Of a stretch of 64,000 nucleotides of DNA, positions 45,778 to 59,139 are shown piece by piece. Source of the DNA: Ancistrus triradiatus (taxonomy: Eukaryota; Chordata; Actinopteri; Siluriformes; Loricariidae); NCBI GenBank assembly GCA_025084515.1, contig JAJAGP010000050.1, positions 65,001 to 129,000 on the forward strand, written 5' to 3'. Position 1 is the stretch's first letter. Every line of letters starts with the position of its first letter. A model generated the notes under the pieces. That model was not told the origin of the DNA. It worked only from the letters and a program-made list of their open reading frames with translations, and did not search any database. Both the position numbers and the translations under genes were made by a program.

Positions 45778-46549
45778 GGAGATTCCTGGGTCAGACCAAG
45801 TGCCACTTTTAATATGCATTAATTTTCTGACAATAATAATAATTTCAGAAGTGACTAAGGCTGTGTTCATACTGCATGAATAAGTGCTCATTTCCAATTT
45901 CTGATTTCTAAAAGTTCCAGTCCATTGCAACAGTTGGGACATTGCAACAATGGGATCTGATCCCCTGACTGGCCTCCACCTCCTCAGACACAGCCAATCG
46001 TGTCTGCATGTAACACCTGACCTGGTGAAAATGCACTGCCAGGATTCAGACATTGGTCCCAGGTTAGCATCATAGATAGCTGCAGAACCAGTGCTTGCTC
46101 ATCTATATTCCACATAAAAAGTACAAAGTTGAAATGTCCTGTGTTCTAATAATCACCAAATCACTTTATATAGGAAATTAAATGTTCTAAATTAATGCAT
46201 GGCCTATCATGCAAACTTTAATTTTACCAGTGTCAGTTACTTGTTGTATTTTAATTAATGTATCAATCTTTTTATTAAATATTTCAAACAAAAGACGCTA
46301 TAACAAAACTATATTAGTTACTTCCCATGACCACTGATTAATCATGCTTTGGTGGCCAAATCTCAAATGTCATTCTACTGGATCTACCTCAGTAGGTCAA
46401 TTCTATGATGAGTTCAATCAAAGTTAAGATGAAACCACTTGGGACTTCAATGTGGCATGGATTTTTTAATGTGGCTGATGAGAAGCCAAAAAACAAGCTA
46501 TTTAGGAATTTACCTTTGGAAAATCAGTGAAAATAAATGTGAAAAACAA
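45778..46549 (+). other. tpmt 3' untranslated region and flank
   Basis: This follows the TAA at 45775-45777. Candidate AATAAA polyadenylation signals include one at about 46532. The real cleavage site cannot be fixed. Confidence 0.3.
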
Positions 46550-46692
46550 TAGGCTGGCACGGTGATACATGGTGGTTAGCACTCACAGCTCCAGAGACGT
46601 GCGTTTAATTCCTGGCTTGGCCACTGTCTGTGGCTCAGCCTCTGTGACCCTGAATTGATAAAAGGAGTGAGATTTCAATTCAGTCATTCTGA
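46550..46692 (+). repeat. tRNA-derived SINE, short copy
   Basis: GCTGGCACGGTGATACATGG..GGTTAGCACTCACAGC is the tRNA-like head. The tail GTGACCCTGAATTGATAAAA matches the SINE family. Confidence 0.6.
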
Positions 46693-47720
46693 CTCCTTGT
46701 GATTTTTATATGTATAAGCCAATAGATTGGATTCGGACTGCCAGTCAGCCAGGTTTTTGATAAAAAGCAACAATTTTTATACATTTGATTAACTTAAGAC
46801 TATGTTAAATGGTGTTTGCTGTTTCGCTAAATTGTATTTTTTTAAACATGACCACACTTAAGAGGCAACAGAAAAAAAATCACAGTGGCATATGATTATT
46901 TAAAAAATACAACTGCACAGAACGGCTTTACTGGCTTCTCCAGCAATAACAGTGGTTTGTTTTTCACAAAAGGTTCATGATCTTGCTGGACTGTGTTTAT
47001 TGTAGCATTCCAGAAAAGACTGTGGCTACTATAAACATGGAAGGTCTCCAAATTCCTGTATGGGTACATCAAGCTGTTTTATTAGTTTGTTTACCACCTC
47101 TACCTCTTCAGCAGAAAATAAACTGCGATTGTGCCAAGTCTTGCTCGAAATAATTGTGTAATTTGCTTAATCACAGGAAATAATAAACTAAATCTATGTG
47201 ATATGATCCAGAGTCCATTGTTGTAGTCTGTTGTACCAAAGGCTTGTTGTGCAAAGGTTTGGACAGCCTATGGTCAAATTATGTTTTGTTGATTTTGTAA
47301 ATGAAAATAAGTTTAAACATCTTCTGTAGTGAACGCAGGTAAATCTGAAATATTTTTGTAAATATCAATGAGCCATTAAAAACAGACAAATCTTAGACAT
47401 ATGTTGTATTTAAATGTATTCATTACAACTGTTTATTTATTGCAATTTGACCAGGACTGACCAAACCTTCCATTAGACGACACGTTTTAGATGAACAATC
47501 TCAACACAAGATGGCAGCACACTGAAATAAAAGACCTTTCTTTCTAACCATTCTCATCTAAAGGGCGGTTGGAGGTTAATCAGTTGGATTCCCATTACCG
47601 TAGTTTTGTTAGGAAACAAATACTATTAGCAGATTTATTCACACAACTGTTCTGGGTACAGCAAATACAGCTTTTCTCCCATAAGGATCAGGCTGTGTAT
47701 CCAGGTGTGACTCTTGTACC
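46693..47720. other. intergenic DNA with a possible Tc1 terminus
   Basis: Mostly featureless and A+T-rich. TTGTGCAAAGGTTTGGACAG at about 47249 resembles a Tc1-like terminus, and related text ends near 47480. Too decayed to bound. Confidence 0.3.
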
Positions 47721-48085
47721 TTATGGTCACCAGTTTGCAGTGCTGTGACGGTGAGTATGATGGTCACCAGTATGAGAATCTATCGTGAGTATGCTGATCA
47801 CATTGGCTTCTGGTTTGGTAATTATGATGGTCACCAGTATAAGATGCTGTGATGGTGAGTATGATGGCCAGCAGTATGGGATGCTGGGACAGTGAGTATG
47901 CTGGTCACCAGTCTGATGTGATGGGATGGTGTGCATGCTGGGCACCAGATTGGGATGCTTTAAAGTAAGTATGATTTTCAGAAGTATGAGAAGCCAGCGG
48001 CATAGTATGCTGGCCAGCAGTATGCGAGTATGATGGTCACCAGTAGGCTATAAGATCCTGTGAGTATGCTGATCACCAGTATTGA
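47721..48085. repeat. minisatellite with roughly 37-bp imperfect units
   Basis: GTGAGTATGATGGTCACCAG recurs with variation (TATGCTGATCACCAG, TATGATGGCCAGCAG) about ten times. Units diverge by substitutions and length. Confidence 0.8.
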
Positions 48086-48409
48086 TTGGTGGTTGGGTTT
48101 CTTGGTGGCCAGTCAGCTTTACCAGCAAGTTTTTGCTGTCACAAGACCATTCTAGTTTGTACTCGTCTTTGCTGTTTTTATGCAGGACACAACTGCGTTC
48201 ATTTATTGGTCGTTTCTTGGGATTTCTCGTCTGCGTTCTCCAAATGCTTGGGATGCTTGCATGTGTTGGTCTGTGCTTGTTTTCTGTTCCAACTGTTTTT
48301 GCAGCTATCGATCGTCTGTCATTGCCTGTCCAGTTTCAGTTTGGGGGTCAAGGTCGACTGAGGTTCTTCGTTCCCGAGACCGCTCTAGATGTTGAGTTTG
48401 ACTAGGACT

Positions 48410-49282
48410 CCTCTGGGCTCCTGGACCAATCATAAGAGGTAGGGCGGGGCCTGTGAAAGGCTTGGATGATGGAAATGGGACAATAATAAGCCCATGTGCT
48501 CGTGTGGTGACAGTTTGCACGGCTGGAGGTGGAATTTTGATCGTTTTGAATGAATGGTAAGGTGGAGATCGCGTGTGATATCGAAACTATGAGGACCGTT
48601 GGGTGGTGATGAAGCGCAGGGTGAGGTAGCGCATACCTTCTGCTGAGCGCCTGTGCTGGTGGATAGCATTCAGCGCTTTATTTGTTACAGACTGTAGCCA
48701 ACCAATGCAAGCTCATAAACACGGAGGCTGTAAACGAGCGTTACTGAGTGAGAACTCCTCGGCTATTCTGTCTGAAGGCTATTTTCTGAAGCGCGCGTGT
48801 AGTGAGAATAAAGCTGCCGTAAGGATGCGTCCATTGAACAAAATGGCTTAGTCGTGAGGACCACTGCGATCTCCTTGCTAAGACATCACATGCGATATAA
48901 AGAAGAAGTCATGACGGGGAATTGAATCGAACCTGTACCCGGCCTCGTGTAGAAACGCAGGTGTGTTCGCGAAAAATCTGTGACTGTACCAGACTTGGTT
49001 TGAAGGATAAGAGGAGCGCTAAGGGAGGAGGGAGCGTGCCTGCTCCTAAAGCTTCGTCTAACTCAGTCCTCTCCTAGAGGCAGCAGCTTTTACACGCTTC
49101 CGAGCTCCGGGAATGATTCCTGTGTTAAACGGAGTTTCTTCGATATTTCACTGAGATGACATGTTACTTCCTCTCAAGACATGCTGAGCATCTATTACCC
49201 TTAACAGACTTGGTGGAGAGCTCGAGTATTTAGGATGCGAGGGTCCTACAGCCACCCCGGAGGAGCCGCTCTCCAAGAACAG
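48410..49282 (+). promoter_or_regulatory. GC-richer promoter-like block with candidate 5' non-coding exon, possibly of ext1
   Basis: This block is richer in G, C and CpG than its surroundings. It has a GC box (GGGCGGGGCC, about 48441-48450), a CCAAT box (CCAACCAATG near 48695), and a stretch ending in AACAG|GTAGCA at 49282/49283 that looks like a splice donor. No long open frame of recognisable function is present. The next coding sequence on this strand is ext1 exon 1, about 10.6 kb downstream, so a distal first exon of ext1 is the simplest reading. An unannotated lncRNA or unrelated gene start is also possible. Confidence 0.35.
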
Positions 49283-50329
49283 GTAGCATTATTTATTGAT
49301 TGGACACATGAAGCCGGACTGATTTAATCGTATAATTCAATCATCCAGAACAGTGATGGTGGTGTAATCAGAGTCTGTTCACACCAAACGGATCATGCTT
49401 CAACTTGTGTTGGTGTGACCATTCCAGGATGACTGGGTCTTTCTTTCTGACAGCCCAGCTAGTAAATTGGTGTCCCTGTGTTTGTTGATCTCAGCTTGGG
49501 GTCTAGACTAGAATCCAACGCGCATGTGCACGTTAATAAGAAATACAGCGTTTACGAGCATAGAGGTAACTGTCATACATTATGCATTTACTGCACAAGT
49601 ACACTGGTATTAGGTTTGCACCCCCAGTGCTTATACGGTGTGAATTCAGGTCAACTAGATCATGGTTGGATAAGATTGGAGCGTCTTATGTTGCAAATCG
49701 TTTTATTCATGTGCCGTATTTGATTATCGGATTGCAAATTCAAATTTGATGCTAGTAAGGAAATTTCATAGTGACCTTTCAATAAGGTTGATATATGTTT
49801 GGTGAAAAAACTCTTATCTTATTTTAAGATGGTCGACATATTGGTCATTTGTTTCAGACAAACTGGTTTCAGACTTAGTTATATATTTGATTACTGAAAA
49901 ATCTTAAAAAGATTACTAAAAAAGAAGGCGTATTTGTGTTACATAGGGAATCATTAATGCACCTAAGACACACAAAATCAGCAATCACTCACATATATGG
50001 AAAATTCAGCATATAAAAGCTATATACAGCTTTCACGCTCTATGTCCCCACTCTTTTTCTTTAAAACTTTTGTTGCATTTAGTTATTTATTTTTTAATAA
50101 CCCATGCGATGCAGAAATTATATTTGAACCTAGACATTATTCACTCACAGACACAGATTTTTCAGTAATGAATATAGTACTGAATTAAAATGCATTTTGC
50201 TCAGGTCAGAATGATTTTGTAAAAGATTTTTTTTAGCTGAACAAAGCAGGATTGTGCTGGAATGGAACATCGGATACTGCAATAAGAAGTTAAGGTTTAT
50301 ATTGATATGTCAAAAATTCAGCTCCAGAG
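49283..50329. other. non-coding DNA
   Basis: Either intergenic or the first intron of ext1. No recognised repeat or exon. Confidence 0.35.
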
Positions 50330-50545
50330 ACTCCTCCTGTGTGAAGTTTGCATGTCCTCACTGTGTCTGAGTGGTTTTACTCTGGGTGCCCTGATGTCCT
50401 CCCACATTCCAAAGACATGCCTTAGGTTAAGTGGTCACACTAAACCAACCCAGTATGAATGTGTTTGACCAGTATCGATGTAACCTTGCTCTTGTCATGA
50501 ATAGATATCGATACTGATGAGACGTTAAATAAAACAAATAAACAA
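50330..50545 (+). repeat. SINE-family fragment with A-rich tail
   Basis: Collinear with 11440-11695: CCCACATTCCAAAGACATGC, CCAACCCAGTATGAATGTGT, GATGTAACCTTGCTCTTGTC and AAACAAATAAACAAGC. Confidence 0.6.
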
Positions 50546-51299
50546 GCAAACCAAAAATTGGCCATTTTCCTGAATTTATCCTACAGTTGAACAAGAAATA
50601 GAATAATTGTGTGAACAAAAGATAATTATTGCCATTCTACAAATTCAAAGTAACAGGTTTGCACCTCCCTGAAGCTTATATATACGTTTATAAAAAAGAA
50701 GTGTGTCCTATGGACATAATAAATAATAGGAGTAATAATAATTATATAAAGATGTTCAGTTAAATGTAAATATCAAAACTCCACAACAGTTTGTAATGCA
50801 GCCATGTTAACCTGCCTGGCAGGTCCACCTCAGCACTCTACTTTGCACTGTAGATAGCATCAACTTAATGAGATCCCAAGAGGAGGCATCGCTAAACTAT
50901 GGTCGTGATTCAACCGAGGTATCAGATGTGCTCTATATCAGTATCCCCTAACAAATCAAAGTTACTCTAAATCACCAAACAGATTTGAGAGTATTACATC
51001 ATAATGAGCTGCCTGCTGTGAAATGATAAAGAATGCCAGGGTCCGGTGAAAGAGGAGGAGATGAAAAAATAGCTGGAATCTCAGCAATATTTGACAGGGT
51101 CTACTAACTCACTCCATAGCGTCATACGAGGAAATGTATATTACTTAATTTAGGACCGGGGAAGGTGAAATGTAGGAGGGGTGCAAGGCATGAGTGGCTC
51201 ATTAGTGTGTTCTTGAAGAGATGAGGGTCTCGCCTTCAAAACATGTTAAACAGTGGAGTACAAAGCAAAACTATATATAACACTGGAGCAAACTGAAGA

Positions 51300-51430
51300 G
51301 CTCTGATTTTCTCAGCTTATCCTGCTCGTTAATTAGCCCTTGAGAAGCATGTGCGGGCAGTATGTTGTTGAGACGTAATTAATCAAGGCAACTTGTAATT
51401 ATTAGCGGCTTGAATATTAAAATGTGAGAG
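51300..51430. promoter_or_regulatory. cluster of homeodomain-type TAAT motifs, possible enhancer
   Basis: Within about 90 bases occur GTTAATTAGC, ACGTAATTAATC and TTGTAATTATTAG: three palindromic or paired TAATTA-type sites in otherwise non-repetitive sequence. Function is not shown. Confidence 0.3.
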
Positions 51431-53867
51431 GCAGTGGAAGCATTCAGCGAAAAGGTAAACATCGTAATAACTCCGGTTCAAGCCACAATGAAGAGGCAGT
51501 GTTTTCATTCACTTGCTCTCTTGTTTTTACTTGCATGCATGATCAGATACTTTGAGTATAATTTGGCTGAGCAATACTGGAAAAACACTCTGATTCTAGA
51601 TACCCACCGGACTTCTACACCATTCAAATGGTGTCGTGTTGACTCAGAAGAATATTTTGAGGTAAAGCCAGATGATGCAGTGGCAGACCGAGCCGCAGCC
51701 TCAGGCCCGATCAGTCCCATTGCCACAAGCATGCAGCAGAGTCAAGGCTATCCCGCCGTTGCTTTTCCTATAGCCCATAATGATAGAGTCCCGTGTTTAA
51801 TTTTAGCGAAACCTCGCCTTGCTCACCTCACCACACCATTTGCTTCTCCCAAGAACGACCGATGCATGCACAACTTACACGTTCCGTCTTAGATCAGCTG
51901 CATTTAAGTGGGAGGCACAGAAAAAAAGTCACAGAAAACCCTCAAACATGCTACCAGATAATATATTATATCTGCAGACACAAAGTGGTTATTTTATCCA
52001 ATTATAGCTGAAAAAGGCAAACCAGGCATTCTAGCACAGTTATTGTGTGCGTATCGTGTCTCAGACTGCTTTAATCCCTTATTGTTTTCTTAAGCCTTTT
52101 CACTGTAAACACCTCTTTTTAATGTTAAATTTATCATTATGAGTGGGTGTTAATTCAGACATGAGTGACTACAGTGATCCTGTTCTAATCTTCAGCTGCC
52201 ACCACTTGAAATTTGAACAACTTGTTTTTTTCTTTCGAAATAATAGGTTGACATATGGAAATAATGATGGCACACAAATGCTAATCTGTGTGAACACTGT
52301 GTTTGAAATGATCCCCCTAATCTCAGTATCTGCCATGTCTCCTGGCCACTGAGAAAACTAGCCACAGTGACACTGATATTCTGAACAGCTAGACTAAGGT
52401 CATTATACTGTAGTCGGATGTGATAGTTAATACCGCCGATAGTCTTAGTCATGCTACTGTGGGTCAAGAAAATGTCAACATGGATGTTAAAACCTTGCAA
52501 GAAATCATTCATTAAAACTGATTGCAGTTCACACTATGGTGCATTATGTTCTGTGTACTGCATACTGCCAGATGACAGTCTCCCTGAACCCAAGCACAAA
52601 CCACCTAGAGCTAATCTGACAGAATCCCTGTCGAGACTGGTAGGAAAACAGCTTGACCTTGGGAGAAAAAATACCAGTTGTGTCATTTGCCACAACATTT
52701 CTTGGACACAGTCAGAATTTAAGGATGGGGTGACCTGTGAGTCTAGCTGGAGCCCAACTCCTCCATGTGAGAAAACAAACCATTCTGCTGTCGTCTGTCC
52801 TGGCTTTCACGGCACCACTAAGATCGGCTGCACCTGCTTTTCTTTCCCCTCAAACCTACAATCTCTACAATAAATCATCCTCTCTTGTACCCCTCAAAAC
52901 CAGATACCTTTTAATCTGAGGAAAACTAAAAATGCATAGCAGGTAGAGTCTCTCATGAATGCATTATAGGATTGATTGGACAGGGTAGTTAGGATGATGG
53001 AATGGTCTCATTACCTGTTATGAATACATTATTTTGGCTTTATAACCCTGATACAGGAGACCTTGGCCTGCTAGCAGTGTTTACCAGAGAAGAATGTATG
53101 AAGATTTGAAGACAGTCAGATTTATTTTTAAAAAACCACAAACTGTGACCGGATGAGTTGAAGCCTGTGAGACAGTGTCACTCCAGCCAGTCATCTTTAA
53201 AGGCTGCATTTAATTGATCGATTTGTGGATTGCCCATGCCCACACATGCCCCGGATTTGCAGTATCTCATATTTATTAGCTGGTGATATTCCTCCGGTGC
53301 CCATGATATATTGCTGAGAATGCAGAGTCCTTCTTTGCTGTGGGGAGCCAGCCATCTGTTTTAACTGAAATCTAGCTTGTAAGGAAAAGGTGAGTGAAAG
53401 AAAAGAAGGGAAATCAATGTCTTAACTAAAGGAAAGCACAAATTATTAATGAGTGGCACGTAACATAATCTCAGGTGTCTGTTTTCTGATCGATGTCTCC
53501 GTTCGTGACATAGCACACAGTAAGTGTTACCGCGCAAACAGCAACTCATTGATCTAATGTTTACAGATGTACAGATTGCCAAGCACGCACATGTTCATGT
53601 AGGACTGGAACAGAAATGGGCTTTAACACTGAACACCCAGGGGTGAATATAGCTCTAAATTCTTGCCGGCACTACCACCACAACCTTCATCATTTCATAT
53701 TGTTCACCTCCCCTCGGCTTCATGCAACCTTGGAAGAAATGAAATCTGAAGCTCTTGACATTGTGTACATTTTCAGCATTTCTGACTTTTCTCTTAAACG
53801 TTTGAATAATTATTTTCTACATTATTCTTTTTGTGTTCTTAGCATTCTTTGGCAAGGGGTTAAGTGA
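51431..53867. other. non-repetitive DNA with two unrecognised ORFs
   Basis: ORFs at 51434-51892 (opens with GTG; first ATG at 51488) and 52451-52873 have no recognisable domains or flanking splice signals I can defend. This stretch is nearly free of transposons, unlike its surroundings, so it may hold conserved regulatory DNA. Confidence 0.3.
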
Positions 53868-54190
53868 CTTTAAGCTTATTTTTTATAAAGTCACTTATAA
53901 ATATTTTTAGATGCAGGTTTTTGGAGATTTTAGGGCTTTTTCGCAAAGGGTACTTGCTCCCTGATGTTTCCCTTGCCAATATTCCTGCAAGTTGGGTTTG
54001 TTCAACCTCTAAAGTTAAAAGAAAAGATCTATTATTATTATTATTATTATTACATTTACGCTGATCACTCTCAAATTGTACTCCCATTGTACTAGGTGGC
54101 CTGTTTTGGGCAATTTTTAGCCAGTTTTCTTTTTTTTGGGCTTGTTTCCGTAGACCTGGTTGCCTTCTCTTCCATGATCTGGCAACCCTG
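53868..54190. repeat. unnamed dispersed repeat, copy 2 (uninterrupted)
   Basis: Second copy of the 4610-4933 repeat, with AACCTCTAAAGTTAAAAGAA (54005) and the end GATCTGGCAACCCTG at 54176-54190. It includes an (ATT)n stretch at about 54030-54050. It preserves the empty site for the hAT insertion of copy 1. Confidence 0.6.
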
Positions 54191-55214
54191 TCTGAGCTGC
54201 TTGTTATTTATGGTGATCTGTGTGCTTGTAATATCTTTTGCTCAGTATATAAAAGGCATCTCACTTCCTAGTTTTTGGAATAAAACAGAATAAACCCATG
54301 AAGTTTCACAGTCGGCTGCAGCACAGGAGGCTGGGGCTAACATTAACTTGCAGTAATGGATGACACCTGGGTGCCATCCTACACTGATCAATATAAGTGA
54401 GAAATTTTTCCTGCTGAAAGTCTGACCGTGACTTTTGTTGAATGTGGCAACTGCTTTCTCTGCCACTATCTTCTACCGATACGCAGTACCGGACCATGTC
54501 GGCCTACTTTCACCCCTATGTACACCAGTTTAGCATATTTGAATGCTGAATTCAATAATAAATTTACAACTCAAAATTAAGTCACTCAACAAACATATCA
54601 TTGTGGACTTAACAAAAACACTTTCACTACAGAAAGTATGAACAAATGAATAATACGAAGGCAAGTACTGTACTCATTTCAGTATTTTCTCAGTTAATTG
54701 CAATATATTGGCCAAAAATCTGGAGTTTGAAATGGACAAAATCTATACGCAGTTACCTTACATGTAATGCTCTTTGTGTCTTTATGTAGTGTCTTTATGT
54801 GAAGGAATCTGCCATCGCATATTAATTAATTTGCTCCCTGTAGGTTAATGGTGCTCTTTATAGTATGTAGAATGTACAGAATTGTAGCTAGGGGACAATT
54901 TCATACACTGGTGGCTCAGCATTTGGTAGTTCAGCATGGTCAAGCAGTAAAAATGTGTTTACTGACTGTTAAAATAGTACACCTTACACCTTAAATACCA
55001 CATATATATGCAGTATTGTGCAAAAGTCTTATGCAAACTAGTTTTTTTTCTTGAGAATTAATGATAGCTGCGATAGCTCATACAGTTCAAAGAACTCTTT
55101 AATACTAATTTTACAAATAATGTTACAGAGAAATTTGTTGTTAAAGAAATTGACATATTAAGCAGTAGACCACCTTTTAGATACAACTGAATACTTTGTA
55201 GGTAGGTTTTCTAT
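54191..55214. other. non-coding DNA
   Basis: Includes TTGTGCAAAAGTCTTATGCA near 55015, a possible transposon terminus. Otherwise nothing recognised. Confidence 0.3.
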
Positions 55215-55508
55215 TCATTTGTTCATTCCTTCTCATACCTACTTAATTAAATTTCGGGTAGCAGTGAGCTGGAGCCTAACCGATGAATGCCAGTCCATCA
55301 TAGGGCGCTTGCAGACACACGCACACTCAAACTGGGGCACTTTGGAAACCCCACTTGACCTAATGTGTGTCTTTGGAATATGGGAGGAAACCAGAGTATC
55401 CAGAGAAAACCAATACAGACATGGGGAGAACTCTACACAGGAGTCTGGGACTGGAATGAAACCGGGGATCGCTGGAGCTGTGATGCAGCAGCCCTAACCA
55501 ATGTGTCA
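55215..55508 (-). repeat. SINE-family copy
   Basis: GAATGCCAGTCCATCATAGG, GTGTGTCTTTGGAATATGGG, AACCAGAGTATCCAGAGAAA and GACATGGGGAGAACTCTACA are the body of the SINE family, here longer than other copies. Confidence 0.65.
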
Positions 55509-56849
55509 CTCTACTACACATCAGCAGCTCAGTATATATTCATTTATTGTAGGTACAGTAGTATAATGTGCAAACTTATTTTAATATTATCTGTTGTCAT
55601 AGAATAAGTCACGTTTGAGATTATTCATTCATTTACTCATTGTCTTATCTGCTTAATCCTTGTTCAGGGTTGCGGGACATTTGAGATTACAGATATAAAT
55701 TTAAAACCATGTCAAACTACGCTTCTGGAATCCAACGCTAACCAAAATAGGGCCATTTGTTGCTCACAGGGAATGCTTAATTTTGCACATTGTCTTGCCA
55801 TCCAAGAAGGTGTGGGTTTGGAGCCTTATAAGCCTGTGGTTTGGGAGCCTGGTGAAAAGGTAGAGCTGAAATCACTGCATACTCAAGAGACAGGATTATG
55901 AGAAATCTTTACAACTGAGACATGACACATGCTTATCAGTCACTGAAATAGGCATGGTTTTCTTCGAAGCAGACCTAAAATGTATATTTGGATACATACT
56001 GCATAGCAGTGGAAATTGGATTTACAACACACAAGTTATCACTGTCTATAGAGAAATATCCACAAGGGAGAACTATTAGACGTAGCTATTAACAAGACGA
56101 ACTATTAACCAGTAGCATATGTTACCTTTAGGGTAAATAATAAACAACCTAGGGATACTAGACACTTTCACTCCTGCATCACACTAGAATTTAATTTAAA
56201 GTTTGGACCTACTATGGACTGTAATGGCTTTTTATTTTATTTGGTACTTTTCTCATCAAGATACCATTGAGCTAATAAGGAATACATTGACAGTCTCATA
56301 CTGAATGTAGCTATTCTATTCATCAAACTCTTAATTAATCAAATAATACTCATTTGCGGAAATTACAACATTGCAAACGTTTGGCATCTGGTTTGTAGAG
56401 CATTTTCTCTCATTTAAAGTAAAGCTCATTACACAAGACCTCAGAAGAATTTTGTAATTCATCCACCAGCCACTAGCTGTGCTATTTTGCCCAATTTAAC
56501 AATTTTATTTTTATTATCCATTTTATAATACAACGTATTTTTTGAAACTTTAAGACCTCTTTAAGTAATTTTTCTGTTGCAGATGATACTGGTATTTCTT
56601 ATTATGATGTGTTAGGCAAACCACATCTTCTAAGACCCCACCCCAGAAAATGTATTTCTATGAATTATTCTGCACATCTACAAAGAAGAATGTGGGCCAC
56701 TATTCAGTTCTGTCATTGTAGTCAACTTAAAAGATGCTGAAACTTTAACAAAATTTACATCAAGTTTTTTATTGTGAATGAACAACAGTATTATGAGGCA
56801 GATAATCCAAGCACTCTTTTGTCTCTTTTGGTTAAGACTTGCCATTATA
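55509..56849. other. non-coding DNA
   Basis: A SINE tail fragment at 55625-55680; otherwise no identifiable feature. Confidence 0.35.
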
Positions 56850-57809
56850 CACTCACTGACAAAAAATTAAATAAAGCACCCAGATTGAAATGTCGGATTG
56901 CTGCAAAACTCGGCATGCAGTTATGTCTCAGGCAGATATGTAAATGATTACAGGTGTGGTCTGATTAGACACTGGGTCTTGCTACAAAAGGGCATGTTTC
57001 CCCTGCTGCCATATAAAAAGACTCTCAGATTCTACTTTTGGCTAGTGTACCTCTTGATGAGAGATTGCTGACTGCTAGACTTGCCTCTATGATACACTCA
57101 AAGACATTCTGCCCAGTTGACAGACTTTGAAAGGGGGCGCATCATTGGATGGTCGCTTCTGGCCATTCTGACCTAGCTTTAGTCTTGGGAGCAATGGTTC
57201 AATGAGGACATGCACACATGACAACCAGGCTCTGGACAGCCCAGACAGACCACCAGTACAGCGGCTCATTTGATCCACCATCCAGACACAGATGGCATCT
57301 TCACTACACACCCCTGTCTCTGGCCAGACCATTTCCAGGCACTTGGCAGAAGGAAATTTGTTGTCATGGCAGGTGTCCGGCAGAGCTTCAAACTGGCTTT
57401 TTTCAGCAGAATAATGCTCGCCCCATCACAACAAATGTTTCCCACGAATGTGTTTGCCAGATTGCAACACTTGCTTGGCCTGCCCGGTTGCCACACTTAT
57501 TACCAGTTGAGCATTTATGGGACCAGTTGGGACCCAGCTTCGTCGAGTGTGGAGGATCTACAGGCCCAGTTGCAACATCTGTGGGCAAATGTGCTGCAAG
57601 ATACCATGCATATCTCATCTCATATACAGGATAGAGGCAGCCCAACAGGGTACTAGAGCCTCTTTTTATTTGTACTGTTTTCCCCAGTAAATGTATCCTT
57701 TTGCTCTAATATTGTAATCCCTTACATAGACCATAATTACATTCATACATATAAAGTTTCATTTGATCCCAGCAACTCCTTCTTGGTGCGTGTTTTTTGT
57801 CAATGAGTG
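56850..57809 (+). mobile_element. Tc1-like element, second copy of the 19.25 kb family, deleted centre
   Basis: Ends CACTCACTGACAAAAAA and, reversed, CACTCATTGACAAAAAA. It shares ATGTCGGATTGCTGCAAAAC and GTCTGATTAGACACTGGGTC with 19251-20779 but lacks the middle of the transposase. The remaining coding scraps include LPVEHLWDQLG, the last catalytic block. Confidence 0.82.
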
Positions 57810-59139
57810 CATTTCCCAATTTTTGTGGCAGCTCTATTTTTTGTCTTGATCACTCTTGGAGTGATGTATTAAATCTCAGTTACCCCTTACCACTATTATT
57901 AGTTACCACTATATTACAGTGGTAATCTGTTATTAAGCTTTCATACTAAGCTTTTTTTTAGCTCCTCCCCATATGCTCTTATGTTATAGGCTTTGTTTGT
58001 ATTATTAGGACTTGGTTGACCGGTTAAATGTATAGATGCATAAAATCTACACTTTCTTTTTGCATGCGATGACCTTCATTTTGCAACATAATGATAGATT
58101 GCTGTGGTTCTTGAGAAAGATGTTTTGATTTGTTTTGAAACCCAGATTTGAACTTTACAAACCAAGTAATTTACTTGCTTTGTTAAACCGAATAACAGGA
58201 TTCAGCTGTACTAACAAAATTACAATTTTTAAAAATAAACAGTCAGCATTGGTTATTACATTTGAGCAATAGCTGTTGAAAATAGGGCATTGCAGTCATA
58301 TGTGAATAATACCTCATAAATCAGTTATTCCACACAGTAATAGTTATTTATAACAGACATGTCCTAACTACATTTTAAATCAATTTAATGAGTTTAAAAA
58401 AAGGATTCTTGCAAAAACAGACATTTCTAAGTGAGCTTAAACTTTTGGACACCAGTGCGTTGTGTCACAGGCTGTCATATTCAGTGGAGCACTAGTGAAG
58501 GTGGACAGCAGTATTGCTTAAGAGTGAGATGCAGCATTTGGGAAAGCTAGAGAATAGGTAAGAGTGAGAAAGAAGTTAAAAAAGAAGAAGTGAGGGAAGC
58601 CAGGTGGGACCTGAAAGCTGCCTTTGTGTGTCGCCTGGCAGTAGGAACACTGACCTGTTCTGTGAGGTGCTGCACACACGCACACAAACATATACACATA
58701 ATAAGGGGGTTATGAAGATGAGGGGGAAAGGGGTTTCTTGGCAAACGTCACAACCTCAAAACTGCAGCGTGTTTTCATACCAAACACAAAGTCCAGTCTT
58801 TCCCAAGATTAACGGACAACGTGGCCAAGCAGATTTATTTTCCCTGCTCGCTCACTCCCGAGTTCAATTCTCAAAAGCTGCCCTATTTTCTCTCTCCCTC
58901 TTGGCTGTATTGGTCTCTGTTCCACTAGGGTTTGGAGAGGCTTGATGCTATCTCTGTGCAGCTCATGTTTAGCATGCTCAGGCCAAAAACACTGGGCTAG
59001 TGTGTGTGTCAACGGCAGAACAGGCTCAGACCACCAGTCTAAACACACTGATTTCAAGTCAAGCATGACCACATTCTGGCAAAAACACTGTTGTTTGTGC
59101 TTGCCTTGATTTGAGATGTCTTGCGGACAAATTAATTAT
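57810..59139. other. non-coding DNA upstream of ext1
   Basis: It contains AAACTTTTGGACACCAGTGC (58439), a Tc1-type terminus scrap. No gene was recognised. Confidence 0.35.

Noticed and set aside
48082..48405. 107-codon hydrophobic ORF
   Set aside because: It overlaps other frames of equal length, has no family match and follows directly from the minisatellite.
51434..51892. 152-codon ORF with a hydrophobic stretch
   Set aside because: No family resemblance, no supporting splice or promoter context, and the open frame begins at GTG; likely chance.
52451..52873. 140-codon cysteine-containing ORF
   Set aside because: No recognisable domain or signal peptide; length is within chance for this composition.
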